Below, in pieces: positions 35,775-43,639 of a stretch of 64,000 bases of DNA. The stretch lies in NCBI RefSeq assembly GCF_001476285.1, contig NZ_LDRU01000033.1, positions 1-64,000 of the forward strand, in the 5' to 3' direction. Numbering within the stretch: position 1 is the first letter of the stretch; each line of letters starts with the position of its first letter. Source of the stretch: Microbacterium testaceum. Lineage in GTDB: Bacteria > Actinomycetota > Actinomycetes > Actinomycetales > Microbacteriaceae. The position numbers and the translations under genes were made by a program. Under the pieces are notes generated by a model, which was not told the origin of the DNA, searched no databases, and saw nothing but the letters and a program-made list of their open reading frames with translations.

Positions 35775-36773
35775 ATGGCGGTCAAAATCAAAGACGTCGC
35801 AGCGCACGCCGGCGTCTCGGTGGGCACCGTCTCGAACGTGCTCAACGGCCGCGACACGGTGTCACCCGGAGTCGTCGAGCGCGTGCGCGCCGCCATCGAC
35901 GCCCTCGGCTACGTGCGCAACGACGCCGCCCGCCAGCTCCGCGCCGGCCGCAGCCGCGCGATCGCGCTGGTCGTGCTCGACGTCGGCAACCCCTTCTTCG
36001 CCGCCGTCGCCCGTGGCGCCGAAGCGCGCGCCGCCGCCGACGGGTACGTCGTCCTCCTCGGATCCAGCGGGGCCGACGCCGACCAGGAACGCCTCTACGT
36101 CGACCAGTTCCGCGAGCAGCGCGTCGCAGGGGTCCTCCTCACCCCGGCCGATGCCGGCGGAGACGTCGTGGAGCATCTCGCGGCCGCCGGCATCCCGGTC
36201 GTCCTCGTCGACGAGCAGACCGCCGGAGACGACGTCTGCACGGTGTCGGTCGACGACGTCGAGGGCGGCCATCTCGCAGTCGCTCATCTTCTCGAGCAGG
36301 GGCGTCGGCGCATCGCCTTCGTCGCCGGACCGCTCACCACGCGGCAGGTCGCCGATCGTCTCGCCGGTGCCCGTCGGGCGGTCGACGACGTCGAGGGCGC
36401 GTCCCTCGAGGTCATCGAAACGGATGCCATGACCGTCCTCGCCGGCCGGGCCGCCGGCAAGGAGCTTCGAGAGCGCGCCGACCGCCCCGACGCCATCTTC
36501 GCCGCGAACGACCTGCTGGCAGTGGGCGTGCTGCAGGCGCTCACGATGCTCGGCGGCATCCGCGTGCCCGACGACATCGCCCTCGTCGGCTACGACGACA
36601 TCGACTTCGCCGCCGCGACCGTGGTGCCCCTGACCTCGGTGCGTCAGCCCGCCGAGGCCCTCGGCTCGACCGCCGTCGACCTGCTTCTGCGCCAGCTCGA
36701 CGGCGGCGTCGACCCCGCGGAGCGGCAGGTGCGGTTCCAGCCTGAGCTGGTCGTGCGGGCGTCGAGCGGCTAG
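35775..36773 (+). CDS. LacI-family transcriptional regulator (rhamnose operon)
   Basis: 332 residues from the ATG at 35775. The helix-turn-helix reads VKIKDVAAHAGVSVGTVSNV; the hinge is DAARQLRAGRSRAI; the sensor domain ends IALVGYDDIDFAAATVVPLTSVRQP. It is divergent from the rhamnose genes and is the obvious repressor, probably released by L-rhamnose or a phosphorylated intermediate. No good ribosome site is seen. A family A palindrome lies downstream, between it and the convergent transporter gene. Confidence 0.9.
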   Translation: MAVKIKDVAAHAGVSVGTVSNVLNGRDTVSPGVVERVRAAIDALGYVRNDAARQLRAGRSRAIALVVLDVGNPFFAAVARGAEARAAADGYVVLLGSSGADADQERLYVDQFREQRVAGVLLTPADAGGDVVEHLAAAGIPVVLVDEQTAGDDVCTVSVDDVEGGHLAVAHLLEQGRRRIAFVAGPLTTRQVADRLAGARRAVDDVEGASLEVIETDAMTVLAGRAAGKELRERADRPDAIFAANDLLAVGVLQALTMLGGIRVPDDIALVGYDDIDFAAATVVPLTSVRQPAEALGSTAVDLLLRQLDGGVDPAERQVRFQPELVVRASSG

Positions 36774-36806
36774 GCGCCGCACCGGTCCGAGGTCCGGCGC
36801 CGTCGA

Positions 36807-36858
36807 GTGTCCAGAACACCCGGACATGCTCGCCGCCTCGTCCGGGTTTCGTGGACGC
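36807..36858. repeat. Palindromic intergenic repeat, family A copy 2
   Basis: The left arm GTGTCCAGAACACCCGGA (36807-36824) is identical to copy 1 at 34014. The right arm (36841-36858) pairs imperfectly, so this copy has decayed. It lies between convergent genes and could serve as a weak terminator. Confidence 0.65.
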
Positions 36859-36901
36859 TCAGCGCGGGTGCGCGCCACCACGCGAACCCGCACCGCACGA
36901 C

Positions 36902-38371
36902 TCAGTGCCCCGGCACGCCCTCCACACCCTCGGCCTGCTTCGGCGTCCGCACGAACGCCGCGAGCACGACCACGGCGATCGACAGGCACGCCGCGACGAA
37001 GAAGGCGGTGTGGATGCCGGAGGCCGTGGCGTCCACGACACTCGCTCCCCCGCTCGCCGCCGACGCGGCGCCGACCGTCATCAGTGTCACGAACACCGCC
37101 GTGCCCGCGGCTCCCGCGAGTTGCTGCACGGTCGACACGATCGCGGACCCGTGCGGGTAGAGCTCGCGCGGGAGCGAGCCGAGCGCAGAGGTCATCAGCG
37201 GGGTGAACATGAACGCCAGGCCCAGGCTCAGCAGGCAGTGCACGGCGATGACGAAGCCGACCGGCGTCGCGGCCGAGAGGGTGGCGAAACCCCACAGCGC
37301 CGCGCCGGCGACGACCGCGCCCGGGAGGACGAGCGGGCGCGCGCCGAAGCGGTCGAAGAGATTTCCGACGAGCGGGGCCATGAGCCCCATCAGCAGACCG
37401 CCGGGGAGCAGCATCAGGCCGGTGGGGAGCGTGCCGAGACCGAGGACGTTCTGCAGGTACAGCGGCAGCAGGATGAGCACGCCGAACAGCGTCGTCATCG
37501 CCACGACGACGAGGATCACCGCGACGGTGAACGACGAATGCCGGAAGACGCCGAGGTTCAGCAGCACCCGGTCGGTCGACCCGAGGCGCAGCTGACGGAT
37601 CACGAAGGCTGCCAGAGCGATCGCGCCCACGGCCAGCGGCATCCAGACCGGGACGATCTCGTGCCCGCCCGCCGCTTCGCCGATGCTCGACAGGCCGAAG
37701 ATGAGGCCACCGAAGGCCAGCGCCGAGAGCACCACCGAGATGACGTCGAGGGTGACGTGTCGCGTGTCGGTCAGGTTGCGCACCCACCGGGCGCCGAGCG
37801 CGATGGCGATCAGGGCGATGGGGATCATGACGATGAACATCGCCCGCCACGGGAAGACCGACAGGATGAGGCCCGACACGGTGGGACCGACGGCCGGAGC
37901 CACCGAGATGACGATCGAGATGAGCCCCATCATGCGACCGCGACGGTCCGCCGGGACGACGTTCAGCACCGTGGTGAACAGCAACGGGATCATGATCGCC
38001 GTGCCCGAGGCCTGGACGATGCGACCGACGAGGAGCACGCCGAACCCGGGCGCGATCGCCGCGATCACCGTTCCGAGGGTGAACAGACCCATCGCGGCGA
38101 AGAACAGGGTCCGCAGCGGGAAGCGCTGGATGAGGAAGCCCGTCGTGGGGATCACGACCGCCATCGTGAGCAGGAACGCGGTCGTCAGCCACTGCGCCGA
38201 GGCGGCGGTGATGTCGAGTTCACGCATGAGCTCGGGCAGAGCGACACCCATGATCGTCTCGTTCAGGATGACCACGAACGCGGCGACGACGAGCAGCGCG
38301 ATGACGGCGCCCGGGCGCACGGCGGGCTTTCCGGGCGGGGCGGCGGCGGGAACGGTTCCGGTGGAGACCAT
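36902..38371 (-). CDS. MFS drug efflux transporter, DHA2 (EmrB/QacA) type
   Basis: 489 residues from the ATG at 38371, with about 14 predicted membrane segments. Family motifs: VVILNETIMGVALPEL in helix 1 (the DHA motif D1-like), WLTTAFLLTMAVVIPTTGFL, and GRIVQASGTAIMIPLLFT. It exports drugs or toxic compounds by proton antiport. It is divergent from a TetR regulator across a 17-base palindrome, the usual arrangement for inducible efflux. Confidence 0.9.
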   Translation of the reverse strand: MVSTGTVPAAAPPGKPAVRPGAVIALLVVAAFVVILNETIMGVALPELMRELDITAASAQWLTTAFLLTMAVVIPTTGFLIQRFPLRTLFFAAMGLFTLGTVIAAIAPGFGVLLVGRIVQASGTAIMIPLLFTTVLNVVPADRRGRMMGLISIVISVAPAVGPTVSGLILSVFPWRAMFIVMIPIALIAIALGARWVRNLTDTRHVTLDVISVVLSALAFGGLIFGLSSIGEAAGGHEIVPVWMPLAVGAIALAAFVIRQLRLGSTDRVLLNLGVFRHSSFTVAVILVVVAMTTLFGVLILLPLYLQNVLGLGTLPTGLMLLPGGLLMGLMAPLVGNLFDRFGARPLVLPGAVVAGAALWGFATLSAATPVGFVIAVHCLLSLGLAFMFTPLMTSALGSLPRELYPHGSAIVSTVQQLAGAAGTAVFVTLMTVGAASAASGGASVVDATASGIHTAFFVAACLSIAVVVLAAFVRTPKQAEGVEGVPGH

Positions 38372-38401
38372 GGTCGACCAATCTGAGCAGTGACGGGCAA
38401 G

Positions 38402-38436
38402 TTGGCAGTTACTGCCAATAAGACATCGACTACTGT
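38402..38436. promoter_or_regulatory. TetR operator palindrome and leaderless -10
   Basis: TTGGCAGT-T-ACTGCCAA (38402-38418) is a perfect 17-base palindrome between the efflux and TetR genes. TACTGT (38431-38436) lies seven bases before the TetR ATG at 38444, which has no ribosome site, suggesting a leaderless message. Confidence 0.65.
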
Positions 38437-38443
38437 ATCGGAC

Positions 38444-39067
38444 ATGAGCACGCCGGCAGCCCCCGTCGAGGGATTGCGCGACCGTCGACGCCGCGAGACC
38501 GCCGTCGAGATCTGTGCCGCCGCCCTCGATCTGTTCGAGGAGAAAGGCGTCACGGGCACCACCGTCGACGAGATCGCCGCGCGCGCGGGCGTCTCTCCGC
38601 GCACGTTCTTCCGCCTGGCCGGCACGAAGGAAGACGCCGTCTTCGTCGACGACGGCCGCTTCGCCGACGCCCTCGCCGGGGTCGCCGAGGTCGGCGACGA
38701 CATCGCGGCCCTGCTGACCGCGCTCCGTCAGGTGTTCGCCCGCGAACTCGAGCTTCTGGATGCCGATGCCCGAGCGCGCGAGCGCTTCCTGCGCGTGCGC
38801 CGGCTCATCGCACACGAGCCCGCACTGCTCGGGGCCGCCGTCCGCCGCGAGGTCACATCGGCGGACCGCTTCGTGCCCGAGATCGCCGATCGGATCGGCC
38901 TCGCCGAGCTCGACGTCCGCGCGGCCCTCGGTGTCGCCGGCCTCGAGATGCGGACGACCCTCGACGAGTGGGCTCGCCGCTACGACGCCGGCGAGACCGC
39001 CACCCTCGTCGCCCTGCACCGCGAGGTGCAGGCGCGGCTGAGCCGCGCCGTCACGTCTCGCGCGTGA
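38444..39067 (+). CDS. TetR-family regulator of the adjacent efflux pump
   Basis: 207 residues from the ATG at 38444. The N-terminal DNA-binding domain reads RRRETAVEICAAALDLFEE then VDEIAARAGVSPRTFFRLAG; the C-terminal helical domain is of the type seen in actinobacterial TetR proteins with RFLRVRRLIAHEPALL. It probably represses the divergent DHA2 transporter and itself through the 38402-38418 palindrome. Its 3' end overlaps the convergent transglutaminase gene by 17 bases, so no terminator separates them. Confidence 0.9.
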   Translation: MSTPAAPVEGLRDRRRRETAVEICAAALDLFEEKGVTGTTVDEIAARAGVSPRTFFRLAGTKEDAVFVDDGRFADALAGVAEVGDDIAALLTALRQVFARELELLDADARARERFLRVRRLIAHEPALLGAAVRREVTSADRFVPEIADRIGLAELDVRAALGVAGLEMRTTLDEWARRYDAGETATLVALHREVQARLSRAVTSRA

Positions 39068-39896
39068 TCGTCACCTTCACCTTGAGCTGGCTCTTGCCCG
39101 GGCCGGCGTAGACACCGCGGAGCGGCGGCACGTCGTTGTAGTCGCGGCCCCGGCCGACGAGCACGTGACGATCACCGATCTCGATGTTGTTCGTCGGGTC
39201 GAAGCCCTGCCAGTCACCCGCGAACCACTCCACCCACGCGTGCGACTCACCGGTGACGGCCTCCCCCACCTCGGCGGAAGGCTTCGGGTGCAAGTAGCCC
39301 GAGATGTAGCGGGCCGGGATGCCGACTTCGCGCAAGGCCCCGATCGCGATGTGGGCGATGTCCTGACAGACGCCCTTGCGCGCTTCCCACGCGTCCACGG
39401 CGGTCGAGTGCACGCCCGTCACGCCCTGCATGTACTCGATCGCGTCGCCGATGGCCTCGGCGATGGCATGGGCAGCGGGTCCCGGGCGATCGTGCCGAGC
39501 GGCGATGGAGCGCGCGAGCTCGACGACCTCGGGATGCGGCGCCGTGCGACGCGTCTGCGTCAGCTGCTCGACCGTCGACACCGAGCCCGCCGCCTCGACG
39601 GCGAGCTGCTCCCACGTGATGTCGGCGTGCTCGATCGGGCGGGGCCGCACCTCGACGAGCGACCGCGCCGTGATCGTGAGCGCGGCGTGGGGAGAGAGCA
39701 CGTCGAAGGCGGCGACGCGCGTGCCGAAGTAGTCGACGTACTGGTTGACCGACGTCGACGGCTCGATGTCGAGCGACGAACTCAGCACGAACTGACTGTC
39801 GGTCGAGTGCGGCAGCATGCGCGCCTCGTTGTACGACGCCGACACGTCGCCGGGATAGGCGAAGCCGGTCTGGTGCTCGATACGGAGACGCTTCAT
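39051..39896 (-). CDS. Transglutaminase-like protein (alpha-E/ATP-grasp cluster)
   Basis: 281 residues with a beta-rich N-terminal domain (RIEHQTGFAYPGDVSASYNEARMLP) and a transglutaminase/protease fold: Cys in RKGVCQDIAHIAI, His in GESHAWVEWF and Asp in WQGFDPTNN form the triad. It follows the alpha-E and ATP-grasp genes on the same strand. Family knowledge: the three occur together in many bacteria and are predicted to make or trim a peptide-like product; no substrate is established that I know of. Confidence 0.88.
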   Translation of the reverse strand: MKRLRIEHQTGFAYPGDVSASYNEARMLPHSTDSQFVLSSSLDIEPSTSVNQYVDYFGTRVAAFDVLSPHAALTITARSLVEVRPRPIEHADITWEQLAVEAAGSVSTVEQLTQTRRTAPHPEVVELARSIAARHDRPGPAAHAIAEAIGDAIEYMQGVTGVHSTAVDAWEARKGVCQDIAHIAIGALREVGIPARYISGYLHPKPSAEVGEAVTGESHAWVEWFAGDWQGFDPTNNIEIGDRHVLVGRGRDYNDVPPLRGVYAGPGKSQLKVKVTITRET

Positions 39897-39942
39897 CGCC
39901 GGCCTCCCGAAGCCACCGCGGCCGCCGCGGACATGGCATCCA

Positions 39943-40875
39943 TCATGAGATCTCTCCGATCCAGCTGGGCTCGGCCTGCGTCGGGAAGAAACGCGACCGG
40001 ATCGCCTCCGACGCCTCGCGCGTCACCGTCTGCACGCGCTGCATGTGCTCGGGCAGGTCGGTGAGCACGTCGCTGACCGGGCGGTACTCGAGGTCGTTGC
40101 GGATCTGACCGAGCGCGCGCAGCACCGTGTTGGAGTGGCCGACGCGGTCGGCGCGGGGGTCGATCGCGCTCATGCAGTCTTCCGCGCGCTGGATCGAGTA
40201 GATGATCGAGCGCGGGAACAGGCGGTCGAGCAGCAGGAACTCGGCCGCGTTGCGGGCGCTCGGCATCCCTCGATAGGTGCGCAGGTAGGCCTCGTACGCG
40301 CCGCACGAGCGGAGGATCGTCGTCCACGACGGTCCCGAGACCTCGGTGAGCGACCTCGTCGCGAGGAGGCGGGCCGTCATGTCGGTGCGCTCGATGCTGC
40401 GCCCGAGCGTGAAGAACTGCCAGGCCTCGTCGCGGTTCGTCGACGAGTCGACGATGCCGATCGCCAGGGCGGCGCGCTCTCGCACCCACTGGAAGAACTC
40501 GTGCACCTTCTCGGTCTGCAGACGCCGTGGCATCCGGGAATTCGTGGTGTTGAGGATCTCCCAGAGCTCGGTCGAGACGATCTCCCGTGCGCGACGGGCG
40601 TTCTCGCGCGCCGCGGTGATGGAGTACGCGATGCTCGACGGGTTCATGCGGTCCACGGCGAGGCGGGCCAGCACGTCGTCGCGGCGGACCGTGTCGACGT
40701 TCTCGGGCCAGGCCGACCCCATGACGCTGAGCAGGGAACGGCAGGCGGTGTCCTCGTCGATCCACGGGTCCTCGAGGAGGAGCTGCAGGTGCACGTCGAG
40801 GATGCGCGCCGTCCCGTCGCTGCGCTCGATGTACCGCCCGATCCAGAACAGGCTTTCGGCGATGCGACTCAGCAT
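39943..40875 (-). CDS. Alpha-E domain protein (DUF403)
   Basis: 310 residues, almost entirely helical. It begins MLSRIAESLFWIGRYIERSDGTARILDVHL, whose ESLFWIGRYIER segment is the hallmark of alpha-E proteins; RNAAEFLLLDRLFPRSIIYSI is the second conserved block. Biochemical role is unknown; it always accompanies the circularly permuted ATP-grasp protein. Its start overlaps the end of that gene by 7 bases, so the two are translationally coupled. Confidence 0.9.
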   Translation of the reverse strand: MLSRIAESLFWIGRYIERSDGTARILDVHLQLLLEDPWIDEDTACRSLLSVMGSAWPENVDTVRRDDVLARLAVDRMNPSSIAYSITAARENARRAREIVSTELWEILNTTNSRMPRRLQTEKVHEFFQWVRERAALAIGIVDSSTNRDEAWQFFTLGRSIERTDMTARLLATRSLTEVSGPSWTTILRSCGAYEAYLRTYRGMPSARNAAEFLLLDRLFPRSIIYSIQRAEDCMSAIDPRADRVGHSNTVLRALGQIRNDLEYRPVSDVLTDLPEHMQRVQTVTREASEAIRSRFFPTQAEPSWIGEIS

Positions 40876-42647
40876 GATCCGACCCCCTCGGCCCCCGACC
40901 CGGTCGAGGACCCCGAGCCCGTCGAAGGGTCCGGAACCCGTCGCTCGGCCTGTTGCTGCTGCTGCTCGGCCTGCGGACCGTGCTCGACGACGGCGTCCTG
41001 CTGCTGCTGTTCCTGCTGCTCCCGTCCGGCCGCACGCGGGTCGCGGGGAGCGGTGGCGGGAGCCGGCTGACCGTCGTAGATGATCGGGATCGACTCGGTC
41101 ACCGCCGCCTGATCGGCGACGAGCCCCGAGACGCCGTTGCCCTGACCGTACTCAACGTGCGAGGGGGCCGAGCCGCCGACGACCCAGGTGTCCTTCGAGC
41201 CGCCACCCTGGCTGGAGTTGACGACGAGCTGCCCCTCGGGGAGCGCGACGCGCGTGAGCCCGCCGGGCAGCACCCAGATGTCGTCGCCGTCGTTCACGGC
41301 GAAGGGGCGCAGGTCGGCGTGCCGGGGACGCATGCCGTCCTCGACCAGCGTCGGGATCGTCGAGAGCATGACGACCGGCTGCGCGATCCAGCCGCGGGGG
41401 TCGGCGAGCAGACGTTTGCGGAGCGCATCGAGCTCGGCGGGCGAGGCATCCGGACCCACGACGAGCCCCTTGCCGCCCGAGCCGTCGACGGGCTTGACCA
41501 CGAGCTCGGGCAGGCGGTCGAGCACCTCCTCGAGCGCGCCCGGATCCTCGAGCCGCCAGGTGTCGACGTTCTTCAGGATCGGCTCTTCGGCGAGGTAGTA
41601 CCGGATCAGGTCGGGCACGTAGGTGTAGAGCAGCTTGTCGTCAGCGACGCCGTTGCCCACGGCGTTCGCGATCGTGACGTTGCCCAGCCGCGCGGCGAGC
41701 ATGAGGCCGGGGGCACCGAGCATCGAGTCGGCGCGGAACTGCAGCGGGTCGAGGAAGTCGTCGTCGACGCGGCGGTAGATGACGTCGACGCGCTGCGGCC
41801 CGCGGGTCGTGCGCATGAACACCTTGCCGCCGATGCACAGCAGGTCGCGACCCTCGACCAGTTCGACGCCCATGAGGCGCGCGAGCAGCGTGTGCTCGAA
41901 GTACGCCGAGTTGTAGACACCCGGCGTGAGCACGACGATGTTCGGGTCGTCGATCCCGGGCGGGGCAGACGCGCGGAGGGCCGCGAGAAGCTTGTTGGGG
42001 TAGTCGCCGACGGGGCGCACCCGCATCGAGACGAACAGCTCGGGCAGCGTCTGGGCCATGACGCGGCGGTTCGAGATGACGTACGAGACGCCCGAGGGCA
42101 CGCGCACGTTGTCTTCGAGCACGCGCATCTCGCCGTGCTCGTCGCGGATCAAGTCGATGCCCGACACCTGGATGCGGACACCGTTGGCACTGCGGATGCC
42201 GGCTGCCTGGCGGTAGAAGTACTGCGACGACGAGATGAGCCCCGCGGGCAGGATGCCGTCGCGCACGCAGTGCTGGTTGCCGTAGGCGTCGTCGAGGAAG
42301 GCCTCGAGCGCGCGGACGCGCTGCTTGACGCCGGCCTCGATCCGCGACCACTCGTCGTAGGCGATCACGCGGGGCACGGCGTCCAGCGGGAAGGGCCGCT
42401 CCTCGCCCGCGAAGTCGAACGTCACGCCCTGCGCGAGGTACGAACTGGCGAGCGACTCGGTGCGGCCGCGCAGCTCTTCCTGCGTCATCTTCGCGAGCGT
42501 CTGGTACAGCTCCCGGTACGCCTCACGAGAGGGGGCGGCTACTCCGGGACTCGCCGGAAGGCCGAACATCTCATCGAACGCCGGGACGCCGGAAGCGGTC
42601 TTGCGCGGCGCCAGCGTGGAGCCGTAACCGTCGAACAGGTCACCCAT
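40869..42647 (-). CDS. Circularly permuted type 2 ATP-grasp protein
   Basis: 592 residues. The core (about 60-520) has the conserved blocks GVTFDFAGEERPFPLDAVPRV (family start), ISNRRVMAQTLPELF, VIYRRVDDDFLDPL and VVKPVDGSGGKGLVVGPDA, the last being the ATP-grasp glycine-rich lysine motif. It probably ligates an amine to a carboxylate. Odd point: a tail of about 65 residues after SIPIIYDG is very rich in Gln and Glu, then in Gly/Ser/Thr (TGSGSSTGSG), beyond the usual family length. The ATG is preceded by TAGAGT and six bases, a leaderless pattern. First gene of the three-gene operon. Confidence 0.9.
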   Translation of the reverse strand: MGDLFDGYGSTLAPRKTASGVPAFDEMFGLPASPGVAAPSREAYRELYQTLAKMTQEELRGRTESLASSYLAQGVTFDFAGEERPFPLDAVPRVIAYDEWSRIEAGVKQRVRALEAFLDDAYGNQHCVRDGILPAGLISSSQYFYRQAAGIRSANGVRIQVSGIDLIRDEHGEMRVLEDNVRVPSGVSYVISNRRVMAQTLPELFVSMRVRPVGDYPNKLLAALRASAPPGIDDPNIVVLTPGVYNSAYFEHTLLARLMGVELVEGRDLLCIGGKVFMRTTRGPQRVDVIYRRVDDDFLDPLQFRADSMLGAPGLMLAARLGNVTIANAVGNGVADDKLLYTYVPDLIRYYLAEEPILKNVDTWRLEDPGALEEVLDRLPELVVKPVDGSGGKGLVVGPDASPAELDALRKRLLADPRGWIAQPVVMLSTIPTLVEDGMRPRHADLRPFAVNDGDDIWVLPGGLTRVALPEGQLVVNSSQGGGSKDTWVVGGSAPSHVEYGQGNGVSGLVADQAAVTESIPIIYDGQPAPATAPRDPRAAGREQQEQQQQDAVVEHGPQAEQQQQQAERRVPDPSTGSGSSTGSGAEGVGSC

Positions 42648-42653
42648 GCGACG

Positions 42654-42659
42654 ACTCTA
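42654..42659 (-). promoter_or_regulatory. -10 element of the leaderless ATP-grasp operon
   Basis: On the minus strand TAGAGT is followed by exactly six bases and the ATG at 42647. No ribosome site is seen. Confidence 0.5.
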
Positions 42660-42708
42660 CTCAGGGCTGTGTTGCGACGACGTTTCTCGCGCGCCATGGT
42701 TCGGTTCT

Positions 42709-42741
42709 ACTGTCGACAGTTAGATGTCGACAGTGTAGTCT
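42709..42741 (+). promoter_or_regulatory. Promoter with tandem TGTCGACA operators, second tetrose-type locus
   Basis: ACTGTCGACAGT (42709-42720) is a perfect 12-base palindrome; TGTCGACA recurs at 42725-42732, 14 bases on. TCGACA (42713-42718), a 17-base spacer and TAGTCT (42736-42741) form a promoter, so both operators overlap it. The first palindrome is repeated with one change at 48087-48098, indicating a common regulator, most likely the GntR protein at 45907. Confidence 0.65.
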
Positions 42742-42781
42742 CGAGCCCAGAAACCAGCGGTCCGTTCAGAGAGGAACACCC

Positions 42782-43639
42782 ATGTCGCTGAGCCCGCGCG
42801 TGATCTGCAGCACGATCACCCTCCGATACCTCCCCCTCGAGGCAGCGCTTCGCCAGATCGTCGAGCGCGGCTTCACGGGCATCGATCTCGGTGCCCTCCC
42901 CGGCGTCTGCGACCACGTCCCCTACGACCTCACCCCGGCCGCGGTCGCCGAGGTCGCCTCGACGATCGCCGACTCGGGCCTGTCGGTGATCTCGGTCAAC
43001 GGCGACATCGGCGACCTGAACGTGCCGATGGATGCCGACGGCGCCGCCGCCCGGGCGCGCCACGCCGACCTGCTGCTCGACCTGGCCGCGCGCGTCGGCG
43101 CCCGCGCCCTGGTGCTGCCGAACGGCCGCCTCGACCATGAGCCCGTCCGCGACCTCGAGAGCGATCTCGACCTCGTCGCCGCCGAGCTCTCGCGCGTCGA
43201 CGAGCGCGCTCGCGAGCGCGGTCTCGAGCTGTGGGTCGAAGCCCCGCATTGGTTCCGCTTCGCCTACGACCTCGACCGGTCCGGCGCGCTGCTCGACAGG
43301 CTCCCCGCCTCCATCGGCGTGGTGTGCGACGTCAGCCACATCACCGCCGGCGGCTCGACACCGCGCGTCTTCCTCGACCGCTTCGCCGACCGGGTGCGCC
43401 ACGTGCACATCCGCGACGCCGCCCGCGGAGACATCCACCGCTCGGTCGGAAAGGGCGAGGTCGACTTCGGCGATCTCGCCGTCTCCCTCGCCGAGCACGG
43501 GTACGACGGGTCCCTCGCGCTCGAGCTCGAGACCCGCGACGTCGCCGACGACGACCGGGCCGACGCCGCCCTGACCGCGGGGCTGTTCATCTCGACGCAG
43601 CTCGACGCCGCGGCATCCGTCGCAGGGGGTGTGCGATGA
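42782..43639 (+). CDS. Sugar phosphate isomerase/epimerase-type TIM barrel protein
   Basis: 285 residues, ATG preceded by GAGAGGAA. Xylose isomerase-like TIM barrel: VICSTITLRYLPLEAALRQ, ELWVEAPHWFRFAYD (Glu metal ligand, His), GVVCDVSHITAGG (Asp, His) and RHVHIRDA. It starts an operon with a DAK kinase and an RpiB-type isomerase. It might isomerise a free ketose or aldose (for example apiose to apulose or a tetrose pair) or decarboxylate like OiaC; sequence does not decide. Its stop overlaps the kinase ATG by 4 bases. Confidence 0.82.
   Translation: MSLSPRVICSTITLRYLPLEAALRQIVERGFTGIDLGALPGVCDHVPYDLTPAAVAEVASTIADSGLSVISVNGDIGDLNVPMDADGAAARARHADLLLDLAARVGARALVLPNGRLDHEPVRDLESDLDLVAAELSRVDERARERGLELWVEAPHWFRFAYDLDRSGALLDRLPASIGVVCDVSHITAGGSTPRVFLDRFADRVRHVHIRDAARGDIHRSVGKGEVDFGDLAVSLAEHGYDGSLALELETRDVADDDRADAALTAGLFISTQLDAAASVAGGVR

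Noticed and set aside
36902..39019. Extended frame upstream of the DHA2 transporter
   Set aside because: The extra part is antisense to the TetR gene; the transporter begins with a membrane segment soon after the ATG at 38371.
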